This document shows positions 57,172 through 64,000 of a DNA stretch of 64,000 nucleotides, one piece after another. How positions within the stretch are numbered: position 1 is the first letter of the stretch; each line of letters begins with the position of its first letter. Source of the stretch: Mariprofundus erugo (GTDB taxonomy: Bacteria; Pseudomonadota; Zetaproteobacteria; Mariprofundales; Mariprofundaceae). The translations under genes and the position numbers were made by a program. The notes beneath the pieces were generated by a model. The model worked only from the letters and a program-made list of their open reading frames with translations, was not told where the DNA came from and ran no database searches. The stretch spans positions 62,001 to 126,000 of the forward strand of contig NZ_VBRY01000010.1 in the NCBI RefSeq assembly GCF_005818865.1. Reading direction: 5' to 3'.

Positions 57172-58451
57172 TTGACCGTCAGGCGCTCCGGCGCGATTTC
57201 GAAGCGATGCAGGCGGCGCTGGCTCGCCGTGGTGAAGCAGTGGTGGGCGATGGCAGTGCCTGGGCCCGTTTGCGTGAGCTGGATGATCGTCAGCGCCAGT
57301 TGAAAAATGAGTCGGAGGCGTTGCAGGCTGAACGTAATCGCGTTTCCAAGCTGATTGGTATGAAAAAGGGTAAGGGCGAGGATGCCTCCGAAGAGCTTCA
57401 TGCAATGGGTGAAGTATCCAGCCGGGTGAAAGAGCTGGATGCACTGACGCGCGAGGCTGAAGCACTGTTTGCGGCCGCATTGCTGGAAGTGCCCAATCCG
57501 CTGCATGAAACGGTGCCGGATGGCGCTTCTGAAGATGACAATGTCGAAATCCGTCGCTGGGGAGCTCCGCGTACAGATGAAGTGCCGGCGCACTGGGATA
57601 TCGGTACCGATCTTGGCATTCTCGACTTCGACGCGGGTGCCATGCTGGCTGGCTCGCGTTTCACTGTGATGAAGGGCGCAGCGGCAAGGCTTGAGCGAGC
57701 GCTGATGCAGTTCATGCTTGATCTTCATGCCGACAAGCACGGCTACGAAGAGGTGTGGGTACCGGCGATGGCCAATCGCAAGACCATGACCGGTACCGGT
57801 CAGCTGCCGAAGTTCGCCGAAGATCTCTATAAGATTGAGGGTGAGGAGCTGTTCCTGATCCCGACGGCTGAAGTGCCGGTGACCAATCTCTACCAGGACA
57901 AGATTCTCGATGTGGCGGAGCTGCCGAAGCGCCACTGTGCCTACACGCCATGCTTCCGCAGTGAGGCCGGTTCAGCCGGTCGCGATGTGCGCGGCATTAT
58001 CCGTCAGCATCAGTTCGATAAGGTGGAGCTGGTGCATATCACGCATCCGGATCGCGCCCTGTCCGATCTGGAAGAGTTGACTGCCCACGCCGAAGCGGTG
58101 CTGCAGGCTCTCGAGTTGCCGTATCGCGTGGTGGCGCTGTGCGCCGCTGATGTCGGCTTCTCATCCCAGAAGACCTATGACATCGAGGTATGGCTTCCTT
58201 CGCAGCGCTGCTACCGTGAAATTTCATCCTGCTCGAGCTTTGGCCAGTTCCAGGGCCGTCGTGCCGGCATTCGATTCAGGGAAGAGGGCGGCAAGCCGCA
58301 ACCGGCTGCAACACTGAATGGTTCGGGACTTGCGATTGGTCGCTGTCTGGTGGCCGTGCTTGAGAATGGCTGGCAAAGCGATGGCTCGGTGGTCATTCCG
58401 GCTGTGCTGCGTCCCTACATGGGGGGAATGGAGCGCATTGTCGCAAAGTAA
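57168..58451 (+). CDS. serS: Seryl-tRNA synthetase
   Basis: Charges tRNA-Ser and tRNA-Sec. The N-terminal coiled-coil arm (residues about 30-100) is followed by the class II core: [11 protein letters not shown], motif 2 [20 protein letters not shown] and motif 3 [18 protein letters not shown]. It is 427 residues, a standard length. It starts within the gyrA stop (ATGA), so the two genes are translationally coupled. Confidence 0.96.
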   Translation: MIDRQALRRDFEAMQAALARRGEAVVGDGSAWARLRELDDRQRQLKNESEALQAERNRVSKLIGMKKGKGEDASEELHAMGEVSSRVKELDALTREAEALFAAALLEVPNPLHETVPDGASEDDNVEIRRWGAPRTDEVPAHWDIGTDLGILDFDAGAMLAGSRFTVMKGAAARLERALMQFMLDLHADKHGYEEVWVPAMANRKTMTGTGQLPKFAEDLYKIEGEELFLIPTAEVPVTNLYQDKILDVAELPKRHCAYTPCFRSEAGSAGRDVRGIIRQHQFDKVELVHITHPDRALSDLEELTAHAEAVLQALELPYRVVALCAADVGFSSQKTYDIEVWLPSQRCYREISSCSSFGQFQGRRAGIRFREEGGKPQPAATLNGSGLAIGRCLVAVLENGWQSDGSVVIPAVLRPYMGGMERIVAK

Positions 58452-58530
58452 TCAGTCGTACAGCGGCATGACGGAGAGAGGTTCGCTCCGTCAGCCGTTT
58501 CCACTGCGTCTGTGTTGATTGACGCTGTGC

Positions 58531-58559
58531 TTGGGAATCGACAGGTCAGGCTGTAGTAT
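58531..58559 (+). promoter_or_regulatory. Possible promoter of the psd remnant/pssA
   Basis: TTGGGA (58531-58536) and TAGTAT (58554-58559) with a 17-base spacer, seven bases before the ATG of the psd remnant. Confidence 0.45.
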
Positions 58560-58565
58560 ACGCCG

Positions 58566-58727
58566 ATGTTAAAATCACTACCTATCCTCGGTCGCCCGCG
58601 AGTTGCATTGCCATTTGCTCCTCAGGGATGGCCATTTATGATGCCGACAGCATTACTGGTACTGGCAGCCTGGCTGATGTGCCGGACAGTTACGACTGCT
58701 GATTCGAGGGTGTTTGCCCATGACTAA
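58566..58727 (+). pseudogene. psd: Truncated phosphatidylserine decarboxylase N terminus
   Basis: A 53-codon open frame, RVALPFAPQGWPFMMPTALL followed by a hydrophobic helix, matches the amino-terminal anchor of short-form Psd (A-x-E-G-W/Y-P-F-I then a membrane helix). The remaining 150-odd residues, including the RDP and GSS/LGST processing site, are missing; the frame ends at TAA inside the first codons of pssA. psd directly before pssA is a common order, so this looks like an internal deletion. It could also be a short anchor protein. Confidence 0.55.
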
Positions 58728-59544
58728 GTTGAAAGAACAGATGGGACGCCGCGGTGTCTATGTGTTGCCGAGCCTGTTTACCACGATGGGGCTTTTTTCA
58801 GGTTTTTACTCGCTGATCGCCTCTGTACAGGGGCGTTATGAAGTTGCGGCCTGGGCGATTCTTGCTGCTGCCGTCTTCGATATGCTGGATGGACGTGTTG
58901 CACGCCTGCTGCATGCAGAAAGCGCATTCGGTGCCGAATATGACTCATTGTGCGACATGCTTTCATTCGGTGTGGCGCCGGCTGTACTGGTCTATCTGTG
59001 GGCATTGATTCACCTGCCTGCGGATCTGCACAAACTGGCCTGGCTTGGAGGCTTTTTTCTGGTTGCCGGTGCGGCATTGAGGCTGGCCCGTTTTAATGTT
59101 CAGCTCGAATGTCAGGATAAACGCTATTTTCAGGGTTTGCCGACGCCTGGCATGGCGCTGCTGATTGCAACGGCGGTTTTGTATCACGAAAGCACAGGCT
59201 TTGACCCTCAGCCGTGGTTGTGGCTGGCCATTTCATTGCTGCTTTCCTGGCTGATGGTCAGCAATGTCCGCTTTATCTCCGGCAAGGATGTCGATCTTGA
59301 GAAACGCCGTTCTACCGGCCTGCTGATTTTGATGATTGTTGTTGTCGGTTTGGTGATGATCGCACCTTATCGGGTGCCGTTCACCGTCATTCTGGCTTAC
59401 TGTCTGCACGGGCCGATGCTGAGTCTGTGGCAGAACTGGCGTCTGAGCCGCTATCGCAATTTGCGCAAGATGAAGAAGGCACAGCGTCTGGCGGAGAAGC
59501 AGGCTGCGGCACGCCAGTCTGATACAGGCAACGATCCTGTTTGA
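58720..59544 (+). CDS. pssA: CDP-diacylglycerol-serine O-phosphatidyltransferase
   Basis: Makes phosphatidylserine from CDP-diacylglycerol and serine in the inner membrane. The CDP-alcohol motif is complete: DGRVARLLHAESAFGAEYDS then LCDML (D-G-x2-A-R-x8-G-x3-D-x3-D). About six membrane helices and a basic C-terminal tail make 274 residues, the Bacillus-type PssA. The ATG at 58720 overlaps the psd remnant. Without a nearby intact psd, conversion to phosphatidylethanolamine must depend on a gene elsewhere. Confidence 0.94.
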   Translation: MTKLKEQMGRRGVYVLPSLFTTMGLFSGFYSLIASVQGRYEVAAWAILAAAVFDMLDGRVARLLHAESAFGAEYDSLCDMLSFGVAPAVLVYLWALIHLPADLHKLAWLGGFFLVAGAALRLARFNVQLECQDKRYFQGLPTPGMALLIATAVLYHESTGFDPQPWLWLAISLLLSWLMVSNVRFISGKDVDLEKRRSTGLLILMIVVVGLVMIAPYRVPFTVILAYCLHGPMLSLWQNWRLSRYRNLRKMKKAQRLAEKQAAARQSDTGNDPV

Positions 59545-59576
59545 CCGGGGGCGTGCAAGCTGCTTGAATGCAGCCT

Positions 59577-59651
59577 ATGAAGTTTTTTGCACACAAGCTT
59601 GCCCTTACACTGCAGTTTCTACTGCAGCGAATGCGCCTGTGTGTCTGCTGA
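59577..59651 (+). CDS. Possible leucine-rich leader peptide ahead of leuA
   Basis: ATG at 59577 opens 24 codons, MKFFAHKLALTLQFLLQRMR then LCVC, with six leucines. It lies between pssA and a terminator that directly precedes leuA, the layout of a leu attenuator. No clear ribosome site is seen and the Leu codons are mixed, so it is tentative. Confidence 0.35.
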   Translation: MKFFAHKLALTLQFLLQRMRLCVC

Positions 59652-59677
59652 ACCCGTTTCAGTAATACAGATGTTCA

Positions 59678-59706
59678 GGCCGCGCTTACCCCGCGGCCTT
59701 TTTTTT
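59678..59706 (+). terminator. Rho-independent terminator, possible leuA attenuator
   Basis: GGCCGCG (59678-59684) pairs with CGCGGCC (59692-59698), followed by eight T. It ends 24 bases before the leuA ATG. An upstream hairpin CTGCAG-TTTCTA-CTGCAG at about 59610-59627 could be part of an alternative fold. Confidence 0.85.
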
Positions 59707-59729
59707 GCCGTAAATGTGAGGAGAAAGAG

Positions 59730-61274
59730 ATGACCGATCGCATACATATTTTTGATACAACCCTGCGTGACGGAGAACAGTCACCGGGCTGTTCCATGAA
59801 TATTGATGAAAAGATGCGCGTAGCGCATGCACTGGCGGCACTTGGCGTGGATATTATCGAGGCCGGCTTTCCGATCGCCTCACCGGGTGATTTTGAAGCG
59901 GTTCACCGCATTGCCAGTGAAGTGCATGGCCCGCGTATTGCCGGTCTGGCCCGTGCAGCCGAGGGCGATATCCGTCGTGCGGCTGAGGCTGTGAAGCCGG
60001 CCGGTGATTACGGTCGGATCCATACCTTTATCGCCACAAGCCCCATTCATATGGAAGCCAAGCTGCGTATGACGCCCGATCAGGTCGTTGAGCGAGCGGT
60101 TGCGGCAGTGAAACTGGCTCGATCACTGGTGCCAGAGGTGGAGTTTTCCGCTGAAGATGCCGGCCGTACCGAGATGGATTTTCTCTGCCGTATTGTCGAG
60201 GCGACCATCGCTGCCGGTGCGCGTGTGATTAATATTCCTGATACGGTCGGTTACATGACGCCGCAGGAATTTGGCGGCCGTATTCGCGAGCTGATCGAGC
60301 GGGTACCGAATTCGCATCAGGCGATCTTTTCCGTGCACTGTCATAATGATCTGGGCCTGGCGGTGGCCAACTCACTGGCTGCAGTGGAAAACGGTGCCCG
60401 TCAGGTTGAGTGCACCATCAATGGCCTGGGTGAGCGGGCAGGCAATGCGGCGCTGGAAGAGATTGTCATGATTCTGCGTACACGTGCCGACCGTTATGCA
60501 CTGCAGACCGGTGTCGATACCCGCAAGATTGTACCGACGTCAAAACTGGTATCGCAGATTACCGGTATGCCGATTCAGCCGAACAAGGCGATTGTCGGTG
60601 CCAATGCATTTGCGCATGAGTCGGGTATTCATCAGGACGGTATGCTCAAGCACAAGAAAACCTATGAGATCATGACGCCGGAGTCGGTTGGCTGGAATAC
60701 CAACCGCATGGTGCTGGGCAAGCATTCAGGCCGCGCGGCTCTGAAGTCGCGTTATGAGCAGTTGGGTGTTGAGCTGGATGATGAGCGTCTGATTGAGGTG
60801 TTTAACCGTTTCAAGGTGCTGGCCGACAAGAAAAAGGATATCTTCGATGAAGATCTGATGTTCCTGATTTCGGAGGATGCCGGCGAGCATGACGAGCGCA
60901 TCAAGCTGATCAGCCTGCATGCTGCATCCGGTACCGGTGATACCCCGGTGGCGGCTGTGGAGCTGGAGATTCAGGGCGAGCTGCACAAGGCAACCGGTGA
61001 AGGGGATGGACCGGTGGATGCCGCGTTCAAGGCGATCAAGTCACTGGTGGAGCCGAATGGCAAGTTGCTGCTTTATGCTGTGAATGCCATTACCGCCGGT
61101 ACCGATGCACAGGGCGAGGTGACGGTCCGTCTGCAGGATGGAGACAGGATTGTGAACGGGCAGGGGGCTGATACCGATATCGTGGTGGCTTCGGCCAAAG
61201 CGCTGGTGGCGGCACTGAACAAGTTGCCGAACATGCATGCGCGCGCCGTGCATGCCCAGTATTCCGGCGTATAA
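59730..61274 (+). CDS. leuA: 2-Isopropylmalate synthase
   Basis: Condenses acetyl-CoA and 2-ketoisovalerate, the committed step to leucine. The catalytic TIM barrel has [16 protein letters not shown] (metal and general-base residues) and [20 protein letters not shown], then [13 protein letters not shown]. The C-terminal LeuA dimer domain (residues about 390-510) binds leucine for feedback inhibition. It is 514 residues. GAGGAGAAAGAG precedes the ATG. No leuBCD genes are in the window. Confidence 0.96.
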   Translation: MTDRIHIFDTTLRDGEQSPGCSMNIDEKMRVAHALAALGVDIIEAGFPIASPGDFEAVHRIASEVHGPRIAGLARAAEGDIRRAAEAVKPAGDYGRIHTFIATSPIHMEAKLRMTPDQVVERAVAAVKLARSLVPEVEFSAEDAGRTEMDFLCRIVEATIAAGARVINIPDTVGYMTPQEFGGRIRELIERVPNSHQAIFSVHCHNDLGLAVANSLAAVENGARQVECTINGLGERAGNAALEEIVMILRTRADRYALQTGVDTRKIVPTSKLVSQITGMPIQPNKAIVGANAFAHESGIHQDGMLKHKKTYEIMTPESVGWNTNRMVLGKHSGRAALKSRYEQLGVELDDERLIEVFNRFKVLADKKKDIFDEDLMFLISEDAGEHDERIKLISLHAASGTGDTPVAAVELEIQGELHKATGEGDGPVDAAFKAIKSLVEPNGKLLLYAVNAITAGTDAQGEVTVRLQDGDRIVNGQGADTDIVVASAKALVAALNKLPNMHARAVHAQYSGV

Positions 61275-61321
61275 TCAGGATTCAATTCGCTCCCTTGAGC
61301 AAGGGTACAGAAGTGACGTAC

Positions 61322-61345
61322 AAGGGCAGGCATAAGCCTGCCCTT
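61322..61345 (+). terminator. Rho-independent terminator after leuA
   Basis: AAGGGCAGGC (61322-61331) pairs with GCCTGCCCTT (61336-61345) around ATAA. The stem core GGGCAGGC is the same as in the terminator at 40075. Confidence 0.85.
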
Positions 61346-61355
61346 TAGCGTGGAT

Positions 61356-62291
61356 ATGCATCACTCTTCCGGCAGCACTGACACCTTATTTCACTATACG
61401 TTTGATGCCATGGGAACGGAGTGTTCCCTCTCACTCTATGCAGATGATGAGGCGATAGCCGCTGCCTCTGCCGATGCAGCCATGGCTGAGGTCAGTCGTA
61501 TCGAGTATCGCTACTCCCGATATCGCGAAGAGAGTGTGCTCTCATCCATTAATCGCGCTGCGCGCTCTGCCACACCGGTCACTGTCGATGCAGAGACGGC
61601 GGCACTGCTCGACTATGCCTTTAGGGCATTCGATACGAGTGGTGGCCTGTTCGATATCAGCAGCGGATGCTTACAGCATGCGTGGTCATTTGATTCGGGC
61701 AAACTGCCGGCACAACAGGAGATTGATCGTCTGCTGCCCGCCATTGGCATGCATCAGATGCAATGGGTATCACCAAAGCTGAGCTTCAGCCGGTCGGGTA
61801 TTGAGCTTGATCTGGGTGGTATAGGCAAGGAGTACGCGGTGGATCGTGCTGCCGATGTGCTGCAGCAACAGGGTATTCGCAGTGCCATGATCGATCTGGG
61901 CGGAGATCTCCGCATACTCGGCCCGCATGCTGATGCTGAACCATGGCATATCGGCATTCGGCATCCGCGTCATCCGTCTGCAGCGATGGCTGTACTACCA
62001 CTTGCTTGCGGCGCCCTGGCAACCAGCGGTGATTATGAGCGCTATATGGAAGTCGAGGGTGTGCGCTACTGTCATATACTGAATCCACATACAGGCTGGC
62101 CGGTGCAGGGGCTGAGTTCGGTCACGGTATTGGCCGGGCAGTGCATGCTGGCGGGAACGTTATCAACGATTGCCATGCTGATGGGGCATGCCGGCAAACA
62201 ATGGCTTGCCGATATCGGTGTTGCCCACTTCTGGGTGGATCGCGATGGCGCTTATGGCGGTACGCTTTCGGATCAGCTGGAGATGATTTAA
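61356..62291 (+). CDS. apbE: FAD:protein FMN transferase (ApbE family)
   Basis: Attaches FMN covalently to threonines of Nqr/Rnf-type or related proteins using FAD. About 311 residues with DAMGTECSLSLYADDE, GGIGKEYAVDRAADVL, DLGGDLRILG and YCHILNPHTGWPV, the family signatures. Most ApbE proteins are exported lipoproteins; here no signal peptide or lipobox is visible, so a cytosolic or differently targeted form is likely. A GTG at 61350 is an alternative start. Confidence 0.9.
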   Translation: MHHSSGSTDTLFHYTFDAMGTECSLSLYADDEAIAAASADAAMAEVSRIEYRYSRYREESVLSSINRAARSATPVTVDAETAALLDYAFRAFDTSGGLFDISSGCLQHAWSFDSGKLPAQQEIDRLLPAIGMHQMQWVSPKLSFSRSGIELDLGGIGKEYAVDRAADVLQQQGIRSAMIDLGGDLRILGPHADAEPWHIGIRHPRHPSAAMAVLPLACGALATSGDYERYMEVEGVRYCHILNPHTGWPVQGLSSVTVLAGQCMLAGTLSTIAMLMGHAGKQWLADIGVAHFWVDRDGAYGGTLSDQLEMI

Positions 62292-62365
62292 TTTAGGGGA
62301 GCTGCCTGCGCCGGATTTACATGCCTTTTCAGGCATTGAAGCAGGTGTGGGCAGCTCCCGTTTGA

Positions 62366-62779
62366 TCAGGCCGTTTTGTTAATGATGGTGCCGATATTGT
62401 TCAGGGCATCCATGCTGCTTTTGATGGTTTGTGTTGAGTTTTGCATATTGGCGGCAGATTCAGCCATTGAAGGTTGCTGACGCAATTGCGTCATCATGGT
62501 TGTCATACCGCTGACAAACTCCTGCTTTGATACGGTGCCGCTGTTTTTCTGGTCCAGCTGTCCCCATACGTGTTCAAGTCCCGCCTGTTGAAACGGGCGA
62601 GGGGGATTCATCTGCTGAAATGCCTGCGCCAGTTGTTGTTTGTTGATAGAGCCCTGACCGTTTGTGTCAATGCGGTCAAACAGGGCGGTCATTTTCTGTG
62701 CCGGTGGCATGCGCATGCTTGCCCCCGTCATGGCCTGAGGCATGTTGATGCCGCCCATTCCTCCCATAGAGATGCTCAT
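62366..62779 (-). CDS. EF-hand calcium-binding domain protein
   Basis: A 137-residue small protein with a pair of EF hands: FDRIDTNGQGSINKQQL (loop DTNGQGSINKQQ, ending in Gln instead of Glu) and LDQKNSGTVSKQEF (loop ending in Glu). The N terminus is Gly/Met-rich and the C terminus is helical (residues about 105-137). No signal peptide is seen. Calcium binding is predicted for the second loop, weaker for the first. The role is unknown. GGAGCAA precedes the ATG. Confidence 0.8.
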   Translation of the reverse strand: MSISMGGMGGINMPQAMTGASMRMPPAQKMTALFDRIDTNGQGSINKQQLAQAFQQMNPPRPFQQAGLEHVWGQLDQKNSGTVSKQEFVSGMTTMMTQLRQQPSMAESAANMQNSTQTIKSSMDALNNIGTIINKTA

Positions 62780-63152
62780 GATTGCTCCTTGTTAGTAACG
62801 ACTATTTGGTTGTGGGGATATCTATTCCCCTTAATTGAGATTGAGGCGCAACTAGCAAGGATGTTGCCATCCATGGTGGCATTGCTGTCGGCGTGGGCTA
62901 CAACGTACTCTGGCTGGTGGATATGGCTAATTTTTCCAATGTTTACATATGGTTGTGGCCGTTCGTCTTGTGCTGATCGGGTGGGCTCACTGCTCTCATT
63001 GGAGCATGACATGTATGGATGGCCCCTCCTGCTGTTAACGGGGCGGCAGAAAATACGACTAATTCCTGCATCTTGTCCTTTCAAAAACTGGCAGTTTTCT
63101 TGCTCCTGTTTTTACCGTAGGAGATTCCTTCCATGATACATAGTGATTATCC
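62780..63152. other. Gene-free region between divergent genes
   Basis: About 370 bases with no coding frame I trust. It contains promoters for the divergent EF-hand and heme-sensor genes in principle, but no clear -35/-10 pair, repeat or riboswitch is seen. Confidence 0.5.
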
Positions 63153-64000
63153 GTGATTGTCAGGCGCTATTTTCTAGCCATTGCAAGCGCATGGAGTCTG
63201 CTTTTTGTCGGCCTGATTTGCTTTGCCGTGATGGGGGCAACTGAGCGGGAGAACAGCATACTGCTGGCTCAGGCCCGTCCATTTTTCAATCAGATTATTA
63301 TTACCCGCGCATGGAATGCCGGCCATGGTGGCGTATATGTACCGATTACAGCCGCCAATCCACCCAATCCCTATCTGCATGTGCCTGATCGTGACCTTGA
63401 AACCACGAGTGGCATGAAGCTGACGCTGATTAATCCTGCTTATATGACGCGTCAGATCGCCGAGATTTCCCGGCAGAAAAACAGTGTTAATTTTCATTTG
63501 ACCAGTGATCATCCGATTCGTCCCGAGAACAGGGCCTCGGCCTGGGAGCATGATGCCCTTGCCGGCTTTAGTGCTGCGGGGGATGAATATTATGATCGCT
63601 GGCAGGACAACGAAGGGCGCCCGTTTTTTCGATATATGGCACCGGTATGGATGAGTAAAGCCTGTATTCAGTGTCATACCGGCAAGCATGAGGGGGATAT
63701 GGGCGGGGGCTTAAGTGTCATCCTGCCGGCGGAATCGGTGATTGCCAGTGAGCAGGCCTCAATATGGTTTAACAGCAAGTCCTATGCGGTGGTATGGCTG
63801 CTCGGGCTGGCCGGGCTTGTATTCGCGTACAGGGAAATTCGTCAACGTGCCAGTGAACAGGAGCGACTGATTGAGCGGCTGGAGAATACGCTGCAGGGGC
63901 TGGTGCCGATTTGTGCATCGTGCAAAAATATTCGCAATGATGATGGCGAATGGGAACAGCTGGAGATTTATCTGACCACTCATTCAGATGCTGAATTCAG
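63153..64000 (+). CDS. Membrane protein with DUF3365/Tll0287-like heme sensor, 3' end beyond window
   Basis: An open frame from GTG 63153 that runs off the window (282 codons). An N-terminal membrane helix (FLAIASAWSLLFVGLICFAV) precedes a periplasmic Tll0287-like (DUF3365) domain with NPAYMTRQI, FFRYMAPVWMSKACIQCHTG (CxxCH heme-c site) and GGGLSVILP, then a second helix (VVWLLGLAGLVFAYREI). After it comes VPICASCKNIRNDDGEWEQL, a conserved cysteine-containing motif often found at the ends of signalling proteins. I infer a redox or gas sensor; the remaining domain is not visible. Confidence 0.85.
   Translation, partial: MIVRRYFLAIASAWSLLFVGLICFAVMGATERENSILLAQARPFFNQIIITRAWNAGHGGVYVPITAANPPNPYLHVPDRDLETTSGMKLTLINPAYMTRQIAEISRQKNSVNFHLTSDHPIRPENRASAWEHDALAGFSAAGDEYYDRWQDNEGRPFFRYMAPVWMSKACIQCHTGKHEGDMGGGLSVILPAESVIASEQASIWFNSKSYAVVWLLGLAGLVFAYREIRQRASEQERLIERLENTLQGLVPICASCKNIRNDDGEWEQLEIYLTTHSDAEF

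Noticed and set aside
62776-63084. 102-residue minus-strand frame between the EF-hand and heme-sensor genes
   Set aside because: Irregular composition, no recognisable fold and it abuts the EF-hand start, so I treat the region as intergenic.

Overview
The window comes from a Gram-negative, motile proteobacterium. LolCD, an NlpD-type lipoprotein, IHF alpha, the pcm-yqaA-nlpD-rpoS order and an RF2 gene with programmed frameshift all say this. Periplasmic c-type-heme sensors, a PPi-dependent phosphofructokinase and CASTOR/POLLUX-like and Kv-like channels fit a marine or sediment redox-active lineage. My guess is a zetaproteobacterium-like organism, but the sequence alone does not prove it. Most of the window is host core DNA of moderate GC; 9.6-18.9 kb is clearly AT-richer.

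Layout. 1-9.3 kb: a c-di-GMP-family EAL/HDOD protein, a SpeE-like methyltransferase and metH on the minus strand, then cysC-rfbA-rfbB-rfaH-like (sulfate activation and dTDP-sugar synthesis) on the plus strand. 9.5-18.9 kb: tRNA-Met(CAT) followed by an integrative mobilizable element. It holds a tyrosine integrase, a RepL-like replication protein flanked by repeated octamers, a 310-bp inverted repeat, small RHH and unknown genes, an oriT-like double hairpin, mobC, a MOBP relaxase, an Mrr-type restriction endonuclease and a DUF262-HEPN pair. 19.1-22.1 kb: a 2Fe-2S ferredoxin, PPi-PFK and prfB.

22.1-40.1 kb is a sensory block. A ten-gene minus-strand chemotaxis operon runs cheY-cheA-cheW-mcp(heme)-mcp(PAS)-STAS-cheR-cheD-cheB-cheZ-like. 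Upstream lie two divergent ion-channel genes, one with two S4-like segments before a single pore plus a large CASTOR/POLLUX-like cytosolic part, the other a Kv-like channel with a C-terminal zinc ribbon, and then a PilZ protein. Four of these proteins share an acidic -[VI]-[DE]-L-F tail, which is the most intriguing unexplained pattern here.

40-64 kb is housekeeping: typA, nfo, ndk, lysS, a CBS protein, a NhaD/ArsB-type transporter, lolC-lolD, ihfA-merR, tRNA-Pro, pcm-yqaA-nlpD-rpoS-apt, tRNA-Arg, gyrA-serS, a truncated psd remnant before pssA, a probable attenuator plus leuA, apbE, an EF-hand protein and the start of a heme-sensor protein that runs off the window. A palindromic repeat family (core AAGGARNYGCTGATT, often ending in an ATTGCC/GGCAAT stem) is scattered between host genes.
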